A stretch of DNA of 64,000 bases from Hysterangium stoloniferum (lineage: Eukaryota; Basidiomycota; Agaricomycetes; Hysterangiales; Hysterangiaceae): contig WHVD01000002.1 in assembly GCA_015178975.1 (NCBI GenBank), forward strand, positions 992,001 through 1,056,000, read 5' to 3'. The translations under genes were made by a program, and so were the position numbers. The notes under the pieces are model-generated. The model did not search any database. It saw nothing but the letters and a program-made list of their open reading frames with translations, and was not told the DNA's origin. Positions 1 to 8,960 of this stretch are shown here, piece after piece (the stretch's first letter is position 1; each line of letters begins with the position of its first letter).

Positions 1-1135
1 TGGTTCAGGGTCTTGTCTAAAACAAACCTTCATTCTATCTCTCTTCCCAGATCAGCAGTAACTACACTTCGCACTGTAACAGTCGAAGTTAGTTACTATT
101 ATTCGACTCGACTTCAAGTTCTTGCTTCATGCAGTAAGAATATCCATCGTAGCTCACTTTCTTAGGATATTCTCTCTCTCTTGCAATATATACTTTCTCT
201 TATCTACTTGGCCATCGGCCCAGCTAGCTACACAGTCAGATCACACCGTAACTACTAGTCGATTGTACTTTGCACTATTGTTAGTCGATAACAATCACAC
301 ATTGAGTGGTAAACTACCTGACCCTTTACAGTGGTGATCCGGGCCGGACCCTCATTCACTGCGATCCACATGAATAATCAGCTAGTAGTATTATGACCTT
401 AACCAGCAGTGGAACCACTCGAATTCCTATGCCTGCAGGTGCCCCTCGGACTAGAAAGGAATATCCCGGCTTAGGGCTACCCAGTAATGTCACAACACGA
501 AAGTCATCTCTAATGACTCAAGAGGCCGATACTGTCTTGGAGCCCTCACAAGGTGAACATGGGCTTCCCGCGAGTGATTCTACTGGAATGAGCAAGGATA
601 ACTCCTATTTTAAGTCATCAGAAACTCTTGGACTCCTTACCACTCGAGAAAACAGAAATGACACCAGTCTAAAATTTCCACTGCCTCAAGTAATGCTGCA
701 GAATCCCTTTAGGGGTCAGGTATATTTCGCTGAACCAGCAAATGACAAGTGGGACAAATACTACTCAGAACAAATTGAAGAGAAGCAAGTTGATGCAGTA
801 GCTGTGGACTACTTAGACAGATACCCCAACATGCTGAAAGAGGTGTCCGTCTGGTTAGGCAGGTTGAATAGCATCGTGATCACCGATTCTTTCTTTTCCC
901 AAACCGGTACTATAGATTAGCTGGCAGAGCAACTCCCCGAGTGGTCTGAGGAACTTGTTACTATTGATGTCGCTGGAAGAGGATGTATAAGGCTAGTGTT
1001 ATTCGAATGGATTCTTGACCTAGTGGCCATGCACAATGACACGTTACAGATCTTACACGTGATCCTAGATCAGGGCGGAACAGTACCTAAGGTGGATTAT
1101 CTTTATATGCGTACACTGGAAAGATCCCTATACGA
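1..1135 (+). mobile_element. LTR-retrotransposon fragment: leader and gag-like region
   Basis: The first 340 bases are pyrimidine-rich like the end of an LTR. A leader with TGGTGATCCGGGCCGG near 332-350 could hold a primer site. An open stretch at 393-920 begins with a Ser/Thr-rich leader and runs into a region with WDKYYSEQIEEK and VDYLDRYP, continued at about 996-1130. It looks like a gag-type protein of an LTR retroelement, but I cannot name the lineage. The right edge is abrupt where the tRNA-bearing repeat starts. The fragment is broken, with a few breaks, and its 5' limit lies outside the window. Its CpG content is moderate, so it is not among the oldest debris here. Confidence 0.5.
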
Positions 1136-1139
1136 AGGC

Positions 1140-1611
1140 TCTCCAAACCTCCCTTTCACCTACCACACTCCCTTCCTACATATATCTCTTTTTCCAAGTG
1201 CATGAAATATTTTTAACCATTATGGAACTAGTCATGAAGTACCAAACATGCATATCCAGAACTATGTAGAAGTTCGAGGTTCGCATCCCAAGATATAGTG
1301 ACTTGCCTCATCACTTTATGCTTTTGTCACGGTAAATACTACTACAACAACAGTAAGGTGACAAATAAGTCTGGAATTGGGGGGGAAAGATAGCAGATTC
1401 AAATGCAGAACATCACAACGGTGGTGTCACAGTTCAACATATATTACAATGTGGACTTAGTAAAGCATGCCTTGGTAGCTCAGTTGGTAGAGCGTAAGAC
1501 TCTTACAGTCCCTCTGACCGGGTGAGAGTGTTAAGGTCGCGGGTTCGATTCTCGCCTGAGGCAATATTTTTATCCCGTTAAATCACGGATCCTTCCTACC
1601 AAGAATTCCTA
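1140..1611 (+). repeat. tRNA-Lys-bearing repeat unit
   Basis: One unit of a dispersed repeat of about 400 bp. Landmarks are an AT-rich start with TTTTTCCAAGTGCATGAAAT, a segment ending CACTGTAAATACTACTAC, then ACAAATAAGTCTGGAATTGG, and the tRNA-like gene. The same landmarks surround every tRNA-like copy in the window. Elsewhere the units occur as tandem pairs 390-430 bp apart; here one unit is seen. Confidence 0.75.
1469..1563 (+). tRNA. tRNA-Lys(CTT)-like gene with 22-nt intron
   Basis: The 95-nt sequence folds as a tRNA: acceptor GCCTTGG/CTGAGGC, D arm GCTC..GAGC, T arm GCGGG/CTCGC with loop TTCGATT. A-box TAGCTCAGTTGG and B-box GGTTCGATTC are intact, and a T5 run follows 5 nt after the end, as a Pol III terminator should. 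Placing a 22-nt intron after position 37 gives loop CTCTTA and anticodon CTT (Lys). The intron can pair with the anticodon region. The anticodon stem has one mismatch. It is either a functional tRNA or the head of a tRNA-derived repeat. Confidence 0.6.
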
Positions 1612-1659
1612 GTGAACCATATATATATATTTTTCCAGTTGCATGAAATATTTTTAAGC

Positions 1660-1707
1660 ATGGAACTTAGTTTGGACGAATTTATTCGTCCAGGAGCTCT
1701 GATGAAA
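1660..1707 (+). other. Conserved 16-codon first-exon-like peptide with palindrome and splice donor
   Basis: ATG opens a 16-codon reading frame (MELSLDEFIRPGALMK) followed directly by GTACGT, a good 5' splice site. The frame contains an 18-bp perfect palindrome at 1674-1691. The same peptide, donor and palindrome recur at 31149, near 53651 (reverse) and near 57455 (reverse). Conservation across otherwise diverged copies suggests a real former exon. I do not recognise the protein. Confidence 0.4.
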
Positions 1708-1739
1708 GTACGTCACATGACAGACAAAGCCACTTTGCG

Positions 1740-2261
1740 TTTCCCTGTTGTCATTACCCACTGTTCTCATATGTGTCACTTCCCACTCTGCCCTTTCCCT
1801 TCATCTCGTCTCGTCTCACTTCGCCCTCGATACTCTTCAAAGCCTTCGAGTTAGTTCATTTTTCCCATTGCTATCTCACGCACCCGCATCCCACCGCCAA
1901 TCTTCTCGCATCCTGCTGAACGCTGCCCCATTCAGGCAGGCTCGAGCTCCCTGAGAATGCATACGGGGATCCTGCAGGATATGGCAAACGCCATCTACGC
2001 AGACTCTCATCTCTGGTGCACGATCCCCTTCCGCGCCACACCGTTTATCCCAGATCCCAACGTTCCATGTGTGCATGCTGTCCTATCCACATGCCATCGA
2101 TTGCATCTTCAAATTCATTAGAAGTTTCCACATCATGTAATCTAAATTCTATTAGTTTATCGCTATCCCAATCGCCAACAGTCTCATCTAACTTGCACGT
2201 TCTATCACTCTGTCTCGGGCTAGGCCCTTTCATCCCATGCATATCGAGTACTCGCCCGCTG
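1740..2261. repeat. Cassette segment P, with conserved acidic reading frame on the minus strand
   Basis: This segment is shared with 53060-53560 and 56870-57400 (inverted) and 36640-37190. On the minus strand (about 2308 to 2045) a frame reads KLDETVGDW..DKLIE followed by FEDAIDGM. This peptide stays open in the other copies (plus strand near 36700 and 53120), so it may derive from a coding exon. No start or stop can be trusted and no family is recognised. Confidence 0.4.
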
Positions 2262-2620
2262 AAATTAATTGCTCTGAGCTGCTGCTGCTCAAAACCGATC
2301 CTGGACACACCTCTTCGTCCCTTCAGTCTTCAACAGTCCATTTATATACATCACTACTACGAGTAGCACATAGTCGCTGTTCCAACCCCATGTTGGACAC
2401 ACTTGCCCCTTGACAGTCTTCGATTGCCCACTTAAATTCATTATAAAACAAGACACTGGACATACTTACATGTCCTCTGACAGCCTTCGACTGTCCACTT
2501 CAATTGATCTCTGCTAGACTTCAGGCCGCTGCTCCTCCAATCCGACGCTGGACTCACTGATTCGTCCTTTGACAGGCTCCGACTCTGTCGCTGTTGGGGA
2601 GCGGAAGGTCATAAACATTA
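2262..2620. repeat. Minisatellite of about 90 bp units
   Basis: Three to four degenerate units, each with a CTGGACACAC-type start, a TTGACAGTCTTCGA-type core and a GCTGCTCCTCCAA-type end. The unit length is close to 30 codons and translates on the minus strand (written here on the mirror copies) as repeated TVFDCPL and SLFLQP peptides. The same array occurs at 36330-36640, 52735-53060 and 56670-56870. Confidence 0.6.
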
Positions 2621-2985
2621 GGAGAAGAGTTACTGATGGAGACGTCATGTGGAACATACGTGGTCTGGGATGCTTTGAAAGAGACGGTAGCGGGATTTCG
2701 CGGAGATGGTGAGTGTTTGGAGGTTTCTTGAAAGTTTCCGAGCCCTGATGATGCTTACGTTGATTTTCTTAAAGGGACGTCCAAATGTGTGCCTTACTTG
2801 CTATTGTGGCATCTAAAGAACTGGGGACCGGACCGATACGGGAGCAAGATTTGTTGATGCATATGTTGGTGAGCAGCTTCACGCACTTCCTCTCATGTGC
2901 GGAGATATGGCCCTTACGAGCTGGTTCGAGATACAACCCAGGTAAGAATCCATATATATCCGTCCACTGGGTTTGTACCTTTGTA
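2590..2985 (+). pseudogene. WDR59/Mtc5-like C-terminal region, forward arm (decayed host-gene fragment)
   Basis: On the plus strand the sequence encodes a diverged version of the 3' exons seen in the reverse arm at 3060-3500: a VGERKVINIRRRV-like stretch, then FERDG..RRW followed by GTGAGT, an intron-like gap of about 65 nt ending TTTCTTAA, then a frame reading VQMCALLAIVASKELGTGPI. The GDVQM..LLAI pattern resembles the C-terminal region of fungal WDR59/Mtc5 proteins, a SEA/GATOR2 subunit; this is a recalled resemblance, not a search result. The arm is out of frame in places. It ends tail to tail against the reverse arm. Confidence 0.4.
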
Positions 2986-3059
2986 ACTTATTAAGATATA
3001 TTCCTCGGTTAGTTCCCGCCATGGTCTCGAACTTTGTATAAAACCCAAAGATTCAAGGC

Positions 3060-4412
3060 CAAAGGATCTGACAATTGTAACGCCGTTGTTTCTCAAACCA
3101 GCTCGTAATGTGCATATTTTGGCACATCAGCAGCAGGTTCGTGAAGCTGAAGCCGGGAAAGCATTTATAGCGCGAAAGATTACGAAGAATTTTGATACAT
3201 TATTGTAGGCTCTAGTAGCTCACCAACATATGCATCAACAACTGTCGCTGCACGTATGGGTCCAATCCCCCAGTTCGCTAGGTGCCGCAATAGCAAGTAA
3301 GGCAAACATTTGGACATCCCCCTAAGAAAATCAATGTAAGCATCATCAGGACTCGCACAAATTCAAGACACATCCAAAGACTCACCATCTCCGAAAAATC
3401 CGCTACTGTCTCTTTCACCGCATCGCTCACCAGGTCTGTCCACATGACGTCTTGTTCAGTAACTCTTCTCCTAACGCTTATGACCGTCCGCTCCCCAACA
3501 GCGACAGGCCCATGTTTGAGAGGCCCAAGCCTGATCCCATCCCCGGTTTCGGAGACAATTTCCTCGTCGAAGAGCCCGAATGGGCATTACTATCTCCGTG
3601 TTCGTCTTCGTCGTCGTGTTCCCCATTGCCACGCTCGTCGCTTGCGAGATGGGTATCGGGTGGTCCTTCGAGAAGCTGGATGATGCGTGCAGGTTTTTAA
3701 AGAACGGTGTAGAGCGGGGATCGGTGATGAAGGATGATGTGCGGCTTGTAGGAAGTGAGGACTCCATTAATGACGATGATATTCCACCCGTTTCTTCGAA
3801 TTGGATACGTCCCCGTCCGTCACCTACCAAACTGGCCTTTCCTCCACTCTCACTACCATAGACGTTATGTTCCTCTCGCTATCCGAGTCATCCAGCTGGC
3901 CGCCGCTAGTGTAGGCAGAGCCACGGACATCCGCCTGAAGTCGCGTCTCGCAGCGGTCGATCGAGTGTTCACAGCCGTCAATAGTTGCGGTGAGATAATG
4001 GAGGAGCCTCTCGCTACATGTTTGCATCAAGTTCAATCACAAAGTCATGGTCAATGTAAAGAAAACGTCATGTACCTGAATATGTTCCGGGACCCTTGCC
4101 TGATGCACCCGTGCTAGAAATAGACGCGTCATACAGAAGAGGGCTTGGGTTAGCCCGAGGAGAGGGTGAGGGGGTCAGACGTGGCGATGAAGAGTCGGAA
4201 TGGGCGGATAGTTGGACACGGGCAGAACAATGGCTATCATGTGGGGTCGACTGGAGGGTAGATTGCAGATGACCGTGCTTGGCGTCATTGTCAAGGAGAT
4301 GGAGGGTCCCCACAGCGGTAGTTTCCTCTTTGCTCTGCGTTAGAGGTGTGTAAACAGTGCCTTCGTATCCCGCTATCATGTCCCAATTGAATCTGAGCGC
4401 AGAGACATACAT
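3060..4412 (-). pseudogene. WDR59/Mtc5-like host-gene fragment, reverse arm
   Basis: Reading leftwards from ATG 4412: MYVSALRFNWDM, a Ser/Pro-rich linker (TPSPSPRANPSP), a possible intron of about 62 nt (GTACAT..ATGTAG), an acidic DDSDSE stretch, GDGRGRIQFEET, a Ser/Thr-rich linker, VAVGERTVI..RRRVTEQDVMW, an intron of about 64 nt (GTGAGT..TTCTTAG), then GDVQMFALLAIAAP, a second intron of about 77 nt, and DVRKYAHYELVRETKASQ. The order and the last two blocks recall fungal WDR59/Mtc5. No WD repeats or RING domain are present, so it is partial at both ends. Frame changes and stops between blocks mark it as a pseudogene. Near-identical copies lie at 28161-29000 and 50886-52290. Confidence 0.42.
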
Positions 4413-4796
4413 ACCCGCCAATTTTGTTCAGCACGTGCACTAGACCACGACCGCGGTTTGCAGGGCGACTTTACTTACTTGCTAGGTGGCGTATTCGTCC
4501 ATGGGGTTTCCAACCCATCCATATTTTTCCAACACCGAGATGCAATATGAGTTGGATAGGAGTACTGTTCCAGTTAAAGGAGTGGGGGTCAGACATAGGA
4601 AGGACTCAGATACACTTGTGAGATGTGCAGAACATGGAAAACTGTCGGGACGGTGGCCAAGCACGGCCAACGGAATTGAGGTGTAGTATGACAAATAAGT
4701 CTCGACTGGCAAAGAAAATAGCTGGTTCAAACGCAGAACGTGACAACGGTGGTGTCATGGTTAAGTATGGGTCAGGATGTGGATGGTAGTACTCAC
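4413..4796. repeat. Cassette sequence between gene fragment and tRNA unit
   Basis: Shared closely with 27780-28160 (inverted) and 34080-34456. It may hold the promoter side of the gene fragment that starts at 4412. No reading frame of its own is convincing. Confidence 0.45.
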
Positions 4797-4891
4797 GCCT
4801 TGGTAGCTCAATTCGTAGAGCGTCAGACTCTTACAGTCCCTTTGACCGGGTAAGAGTCTTAAGGTTGCGGGTTTAATTCCCGTCTGAGGCA
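4797..4891 (+). tRNA. tRNA-Lys(CTT)-like copy, decayed T loop
   Basis: Same 95-nt layout as the copy at 1469. The T loop reads TTTAATT instead of TTCGATT, which damages the B-box, and the D loop has AATTCG. A T5 run follows. It forms a tandem pair with the copy 394 bp downstream. Confidence 0.5.
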
Positions 4892-5190
4892 ATATTTTTA
4901 TCCCGTTAAATCACGGACTCCTTCCTACATAAATATCTTTTTCCAAGCGCATGACATAGTTTTAAGAATAATGGAACTAGCTATTAAGTTCAAACTTTGC
5001 ATCCCACGATATATTGACTTAGCCTGATGACCGTATCATTTTGTCACTGTAAATACTACAACAACAACAGTAAGGTGTAGTCCGACAAATAAGTCTAGAA
5101 TGGGGGGGACAGATAGCAGATTCAAAGGCAGAACGTAACAACGGGGTGTCACGGTTTAATATATATTACAATGTGGGTATAATAACCCAT

Positions 5191-5285
5191 GCCTTGGTAG
5201 CTCAGTTGGTAGAGCGTCAGACTCTTACAGTCCCTCTGACCGGGTAAGAGCCTTAAGGTTGCGGGTTCGATTCCCGCCTGAGGCA
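5191..5285 (+). tRNA. tRNA-Lys(CTT)-like gene with intron
   Basis: Acceptor GCCTTGG/CTGAGGC, T arm GCGGG/CCCGC with TTCGATT, and A- and B-boxes intact; a T5 run follows. The 5' half of the anticodon stem (TCAGA) can also pair with TCTGA inside the proposed intron, an alternative fold that would leave a 13-nt loop. Confidence 0.55.
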
Positions 5286-5399
5286 ATATTTTTATCCCAA
5301 TAAATCACGGACTCCTTCCTACATATATTTCTTTTTCCAAGTGTATGAAATATTTTTGAGAATTATGGAACTAGCCATTAAGTACCAAACTTGCATATT

Positions 5400-5909
5400 T
5401 AGGTCATAGTCTGAAAGGAAGGCTGATTGGACGATCACATGTGTTATCTCTCATGATGGGTGGGGAGGCCGATGTTTGGGAGCGGAAAATGGGTCTGAAA
5501 CTTCTGCGGAAAATGGGTTCCGGGGTTTAAGAACAACTCCACGATTTGTGGATTTGATGTGCATTCTCAGGGGGGTCACAATGCTCCGCGGGAATACTTT
5601 GCTGGGCGGCAGAATGTTACACATCCTCAACAAGAGCCACGATAGCGATAGCCGTCCTTACTGAATTCCATAACAATACATGTCTTTGTAGCTACAATTC
5701 TATCTCATTCCTATCATTATTATTCTTTGGATTTCTGGAGATTTTACAGTAACCAGTACATTGCTTACCTTCGGCAGCAAACCATCTATAAGATCCCAGA
5801 CATCCTTGTGGACGAGAAGTACTTTCATATACACACACCATGTACCATAATTTTCTTCCCCTAGTTTTTGAAAGTAATTCTCATTCCCCATTTTTGAATA
5901 AGTGTGCAA
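5400..5909 (-). mobile_element. Gag-like fragment of a Copia-type element (UBN2-like N-terminus)
   Basis: On the minus strand from 5909 the frame reads GNENYFQKLGEENYGTW, VYMKVLLVHKDVWDLIDG. This is the usual start of Copia-lineage gag (UBN2/DUF4219 type: N-Y-x-x-W then a W-D-x-I/V-x-G motif). Downstream sequence to about 5440 is shared with other cassettes but is not recognisable. The fragment is broken and no LTR is seen beside it. Mirror copy at 26666-27130. Confidence 0.55.
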
Positions 5910-6218
5910 TGCCGATATAGATTAGTGAGAAAAATGAAGATAAGGTGTGCAGTGCCAAGTTAGATGTACTGCCCCAGAATCCTTTCTGTGCATGTACTGT
6001 GACTCCTAAGTCCTTTTATATGGTCACCTTCAATATACTGCCCTAGAGTCATTCCCATGCAAGTATTGTGGCTTCTAAGCCCTTCTATATGGCCACCTAA
6101 AAAGAATATGATGAGTAACTACTGGAAGGAATGAAAATGCATGGTGATGAATATGAGAGATACATAAGTCTGCGGGCCTATAACCTGTAGGAATATGGTG
6201 CAGATGTATATCGGGACA
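5910..6218. repeat. Flank duplicated in inverted orientation at 26345-26660
   Basis: Nearly identical to the reverse complement of 26345-26660, up to the break at about 6218 (GTATATCGGGACATG). No gene seen. This marks one edge of the 3.4-6.2 / 26.3-29.0 kb inverted duplication. Confidence 0.65.
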
Positions 6219-6617
6219 TGTTGTCAATACCGTGTTCCGCTCTTCTCGCAGTTAGTATTTTCTAGATGCCTGTTACCTGTATATGAACCTGCTGTAGTTG
6301 TAGTTACTAGGCAATCAGAATATCGACTCAGAATACCGTCTTACGCCTCCAGAAGTCTCATACTAAGAATTCCGTCTTCCACCTTCACATGCGCTCACTC
6401 ACTCTCAGTCCCTGACCCCTTGGCCCGACACTCGACTTAACCTTCGGTCCCGATCAGTATTACACTGAAAGGAACTCAGTAGGATTAGTCTTTGCCCGTC
6501 CGAAATTTAAGGACACTCAACGGATATTTGCGGGGGTGCAGCACATAAGATGAAGCCAAGTCCTTCCGATCAGTCCCTGTCGGCCAACTGACTTTAGTTA
6601 GTTTTCAGTTCTTAACA
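6219..6617 (+). mobile_element. LTR fragment, family B
   Basis: Starts TGTTGTCA and ends CTTAACA, with AAGCCAAGTCCTTCC near the end. It is similar to 19020-19368, and its terminal part also resembles the Gypsy LTR family. I found no target-site duplication. Probably a decayed or truncated solo LTR. Confidence 0.4.
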
Positions 6618-6639
6618 CAGGGCATGTGTCTCAATGGAA

Positions 6640-6960
6640 AGCTAGATTTCAGGAGGAATTATACTCTCCCCAAGGATGGAATTCAATATATAGAACAACA
6701 CCAAGGATGTGAAGAGCCTGGAAAAGAAGATCATGTCGGTATCATATGTACTTAGGGGATTGTACAGCATGAAGAAAAGTAGCCAAATCTGGAATAAAAT
6801 AATGAATGAACAAATGTTGGCTTGGGGCATTACCAGGTTCACTTCAAAATATTGCATTTATTCCAGATGTACCACTGGTGTAATTATAGTGGTAGTACAT
6901 GGTGACAATTTCCTTTAAATTGCCAATACAACTGCCAAAAAGGAAGCATTTAAAAAAATG
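6640..6960 (+). mobile_element. Copia reverse-transcriptase fragment
   Basis: The frame reads LRGLYSMKKSSQIWNKIMNE and then CIYSR..VIIVVVHGDN, matching the Copia pattern LYGLKQ..W and the stretch leading to the catalytic aspartates. It is an isolated, decayed piece with no LTR or other domain next to it. Its first 40 bp are also found inverted at 49236-49275. Confidence 0.6.
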
Positions 6961-7360
6961 TAAATATACCATGTGTGGTCTATTTCTGATCTCAGTTCTG
7001 CCCATTTGGTTGTATATATTGCTACAAACAGAATAAGACTAACCAAATCATTCTGTTTCCCTTTCTCAAACTGCATTAATTGACAAAATTGTGTGACAAT
7101 TTGGCCAAAGTACTGCACATAATGTGTCTACTCCTATGGATCATAACTGTTATGTTATGTATTTCTAAGTTTTTTTACAATTTTTAAACAATTTCCCCTA
7201 ACAAATTGCGAAAACAAATATTCAAATGTAATTATATTGCGATGATTAAATTTTATAATATTTGTTTGATTTATCCTGAATTTATACAATTTATTTTGTA
7301 TTTTTATAGTAATTGAATTTCTACTTTTTATTCTTTTTTGATTAATATGTCGGCGACTCA
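6961..7360. other. AT-rich stretch without recognisable content
   Basis: Very AT-rich, almost free of CpG, and no credible frame. I see nothing specific in it. Confidence 0.5.
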
Positions 7361-7760
7361 GCACTTATTCACAACGCGCGAGTAATCATGTGACATTCAC
7401 ATGATATTTCAAACTCCGACGCTGACAAAACACGTCTCTGTCCTTCGTGCGTTGGGCAAGCAACAAATCTATTTTTGCGTCGCCACCACTCTCTTGCACG
7501 GTCAGAAAGACCCGGGCTGTGCTCAAGCCGGCAGAAGCGAAATACAATGAGGGGAGCCAACAAGGAGAAAGAAAAGCACTAGAAAGTGGGAAGCGGAAAG
7601 GGTGGGTGAAAAGAAAACTCAACTCGATGTCTTTTAAGACTATCGAGTGGTGCTGTGAGCACTATGGGAGATGATACTAGAAGTGAACTATGTACCTATT
7701 GAGTGGTGCTGTGAGCACTATGGGAGATGGGGAATGACCATGAAGACAGTAGCTATATAT
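7361..7760. repeat. CpG-containing segment with local direct repeat
   Basis: Unlike its neighbours it retains CpG (ACAACGCGCGAG, TGCGTCGCC). Positions 7430-7540 resemble 35890-35975 (GGCAAGCAA..AATCTAT and GTGCTCAAGCC shared). A direct repeat of about 30 bp with GAGTGGTGCTGTGAGCACTA lies at about 7650 and 7697. Several frames are open but none is recognised. Confidence 0.35.
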
Positions 7761-8045
7761 AATGAATGCGGGACAATAGAGGACAATGTACAATGGGAAG
7801 TAAGGAGACAATGGAAGTGTGGCCTTGCGGCCCTAAGCATGTGTCACGTGCCTCATCCAGAGAAACCGAACAAAGGCATTTGTTCGATCTAATTTGAAAT
7901 ACTCGTGCATTATCAAGGCGAAATATATTTTTATATTATTATAATAAAATATTATATTTATAACTAACTAAAAGTAAATATAATAATTATATAATAATAT
8001 AAAACCGGCCTGGCATTTATTACACGGCGCGCGGGAAAATCGTCA
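7761..8045. other. AT-rich spacer, nothing recognised
   Basis: From 7920 the sequence is nearly pure A and T (ATATTATAATAAAATATT-like). No frame, no repeat family recognised. Confidence 0.4.
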
Positions 8046-8190
8046 CAATGAGTGACAACCATCACAACAGGTGACAGTTGTCACAAGGGCACGCGACGGT
8101 CACAGAGGTGCGCAATTGTCACAAAAGGCGTGCGACAGTCACACAGGCGTGCGACTGTCACAATGCGTGACAGTCACAAGATGCGAAGGG
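8046..8190. repeat. Minisatellite of about 19-24 bp units
   Basis: About six to seven degenerate copies of a unit like GCGTGCGACAGTCACA. Units contain the half-palindrome GTGAC/GTCAC, so single strands could fold. It sits at the left edge of the LTR-like promoter region. Confidence 0.6.
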
Positions 8191-8239
8191 TGCCATGCAC
8201 GCGCACAGGCGCGAGAGCATTATGTCATCCATCATATAT

Positions 8240-8600
8240 GCTACTGCAACAAAAACAGGAAACTCTTTGGAACATTCCAGTGGCTTCCAATGGAACATTA
8301 GTTAATAGGTACTAATATTAGATAGAATATTGTAGAATATTCTATAAAATTCTACAATGTTCCATTATGCCAAGAATATTCTATAGTGTCTTAGAAGTAG
8401 TTAGAACCTTCCACAATGCTCTAGAAAATTCTAGAAAATTCTAAATGACATCACTCCTCCCAGAATGACATCATTAAATCTTCTAGAATCTTCTAAATGT
8501 CTCAGACTAAAATGTATATAAGGAGCTCAGCTCCAGCCTTGAATAAATCAATCATATTATCACATCAACCCACCACATCTGTGTGTGTCACTGCAGCAAG
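8240..8600 (+). promoter_or_regulatory. LTR-like promoter with heat-shock-element-like palindromes
   Basis: Multiple TTCTAGAA and GAATATTC palindromes at 8320-8480 match the inverted GAAnnTTC pattern of heat-shock elements. A TATATAAG box lies at about 8514 and an AATAAA at about 8544, followed by a CAGCAAGC segment. TATA box followed closely by a polyadenylation signal is typical of an LTR. No second LTR or TSD was found, so this could be a solo LTR or a fragment. Confidence 0.4.
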
Positions 8601-8960
8601 CAGGTTACTCCACCCCTATCTGGGCAGTTGGACATCTAATTCCACCTCTATCTGAGCTGTTGGAAACACTTGCCACCTCTATTAGAGTTGTTGGCCCAAT
8701 CAGATCCCTTGTCACCTCAATCTGAGCTGCTGTTCCCCCTGTCACCTCAATCTGAGTTGTTGACTTTTGTTCCCCCTTGCCACTTCTTAATTGAATAGTT
8801 GGCTATCTTTTATATATTATTTCCACTTCAGTTAGATCTATTGGTTATCAACTAATAATATATAAATAATCTTATACTATAGTCATCTCTTAATTGAGTA
8901 TTTGATTATTAGTTTTCTCTACATTGTTATTTGTAGTTTAAGACTTCAGTCACCTCTAGT
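8600..8960 (+). repeat. Degenerate tandem repeat (CACCTCTATCTGAG..TTGG)
   Basis: At least seven imperfect units of 35-60 bp, each with a version of CACCTCAATCTGAGTTGTTG, becoming AT-rich to the right. No coding potential is evident. Confidence 0.6.

Noticed and set aside
1695-1740. Hammerhead-ribozyme-like CTGATGA after a hairpin, followed by GACAAAG.
   Set aside because: The second conserved core (GAAA) is missing in all copies and stem II would be only three pairs; CTGATGA here also codes the conserved LMK peptide.
5451-5664. Zinc-knuckle gag C-terminus in the frames around 5450-5680 and mirror copies.
   Set aside because: Cysteine and histidine spacing does not fit CCHC in any frame.
8046-8190. 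CRISPR-like array.
   Set aside because: Units are contiguous and degenerate without unique spacers, and the genome is eukaryotic.
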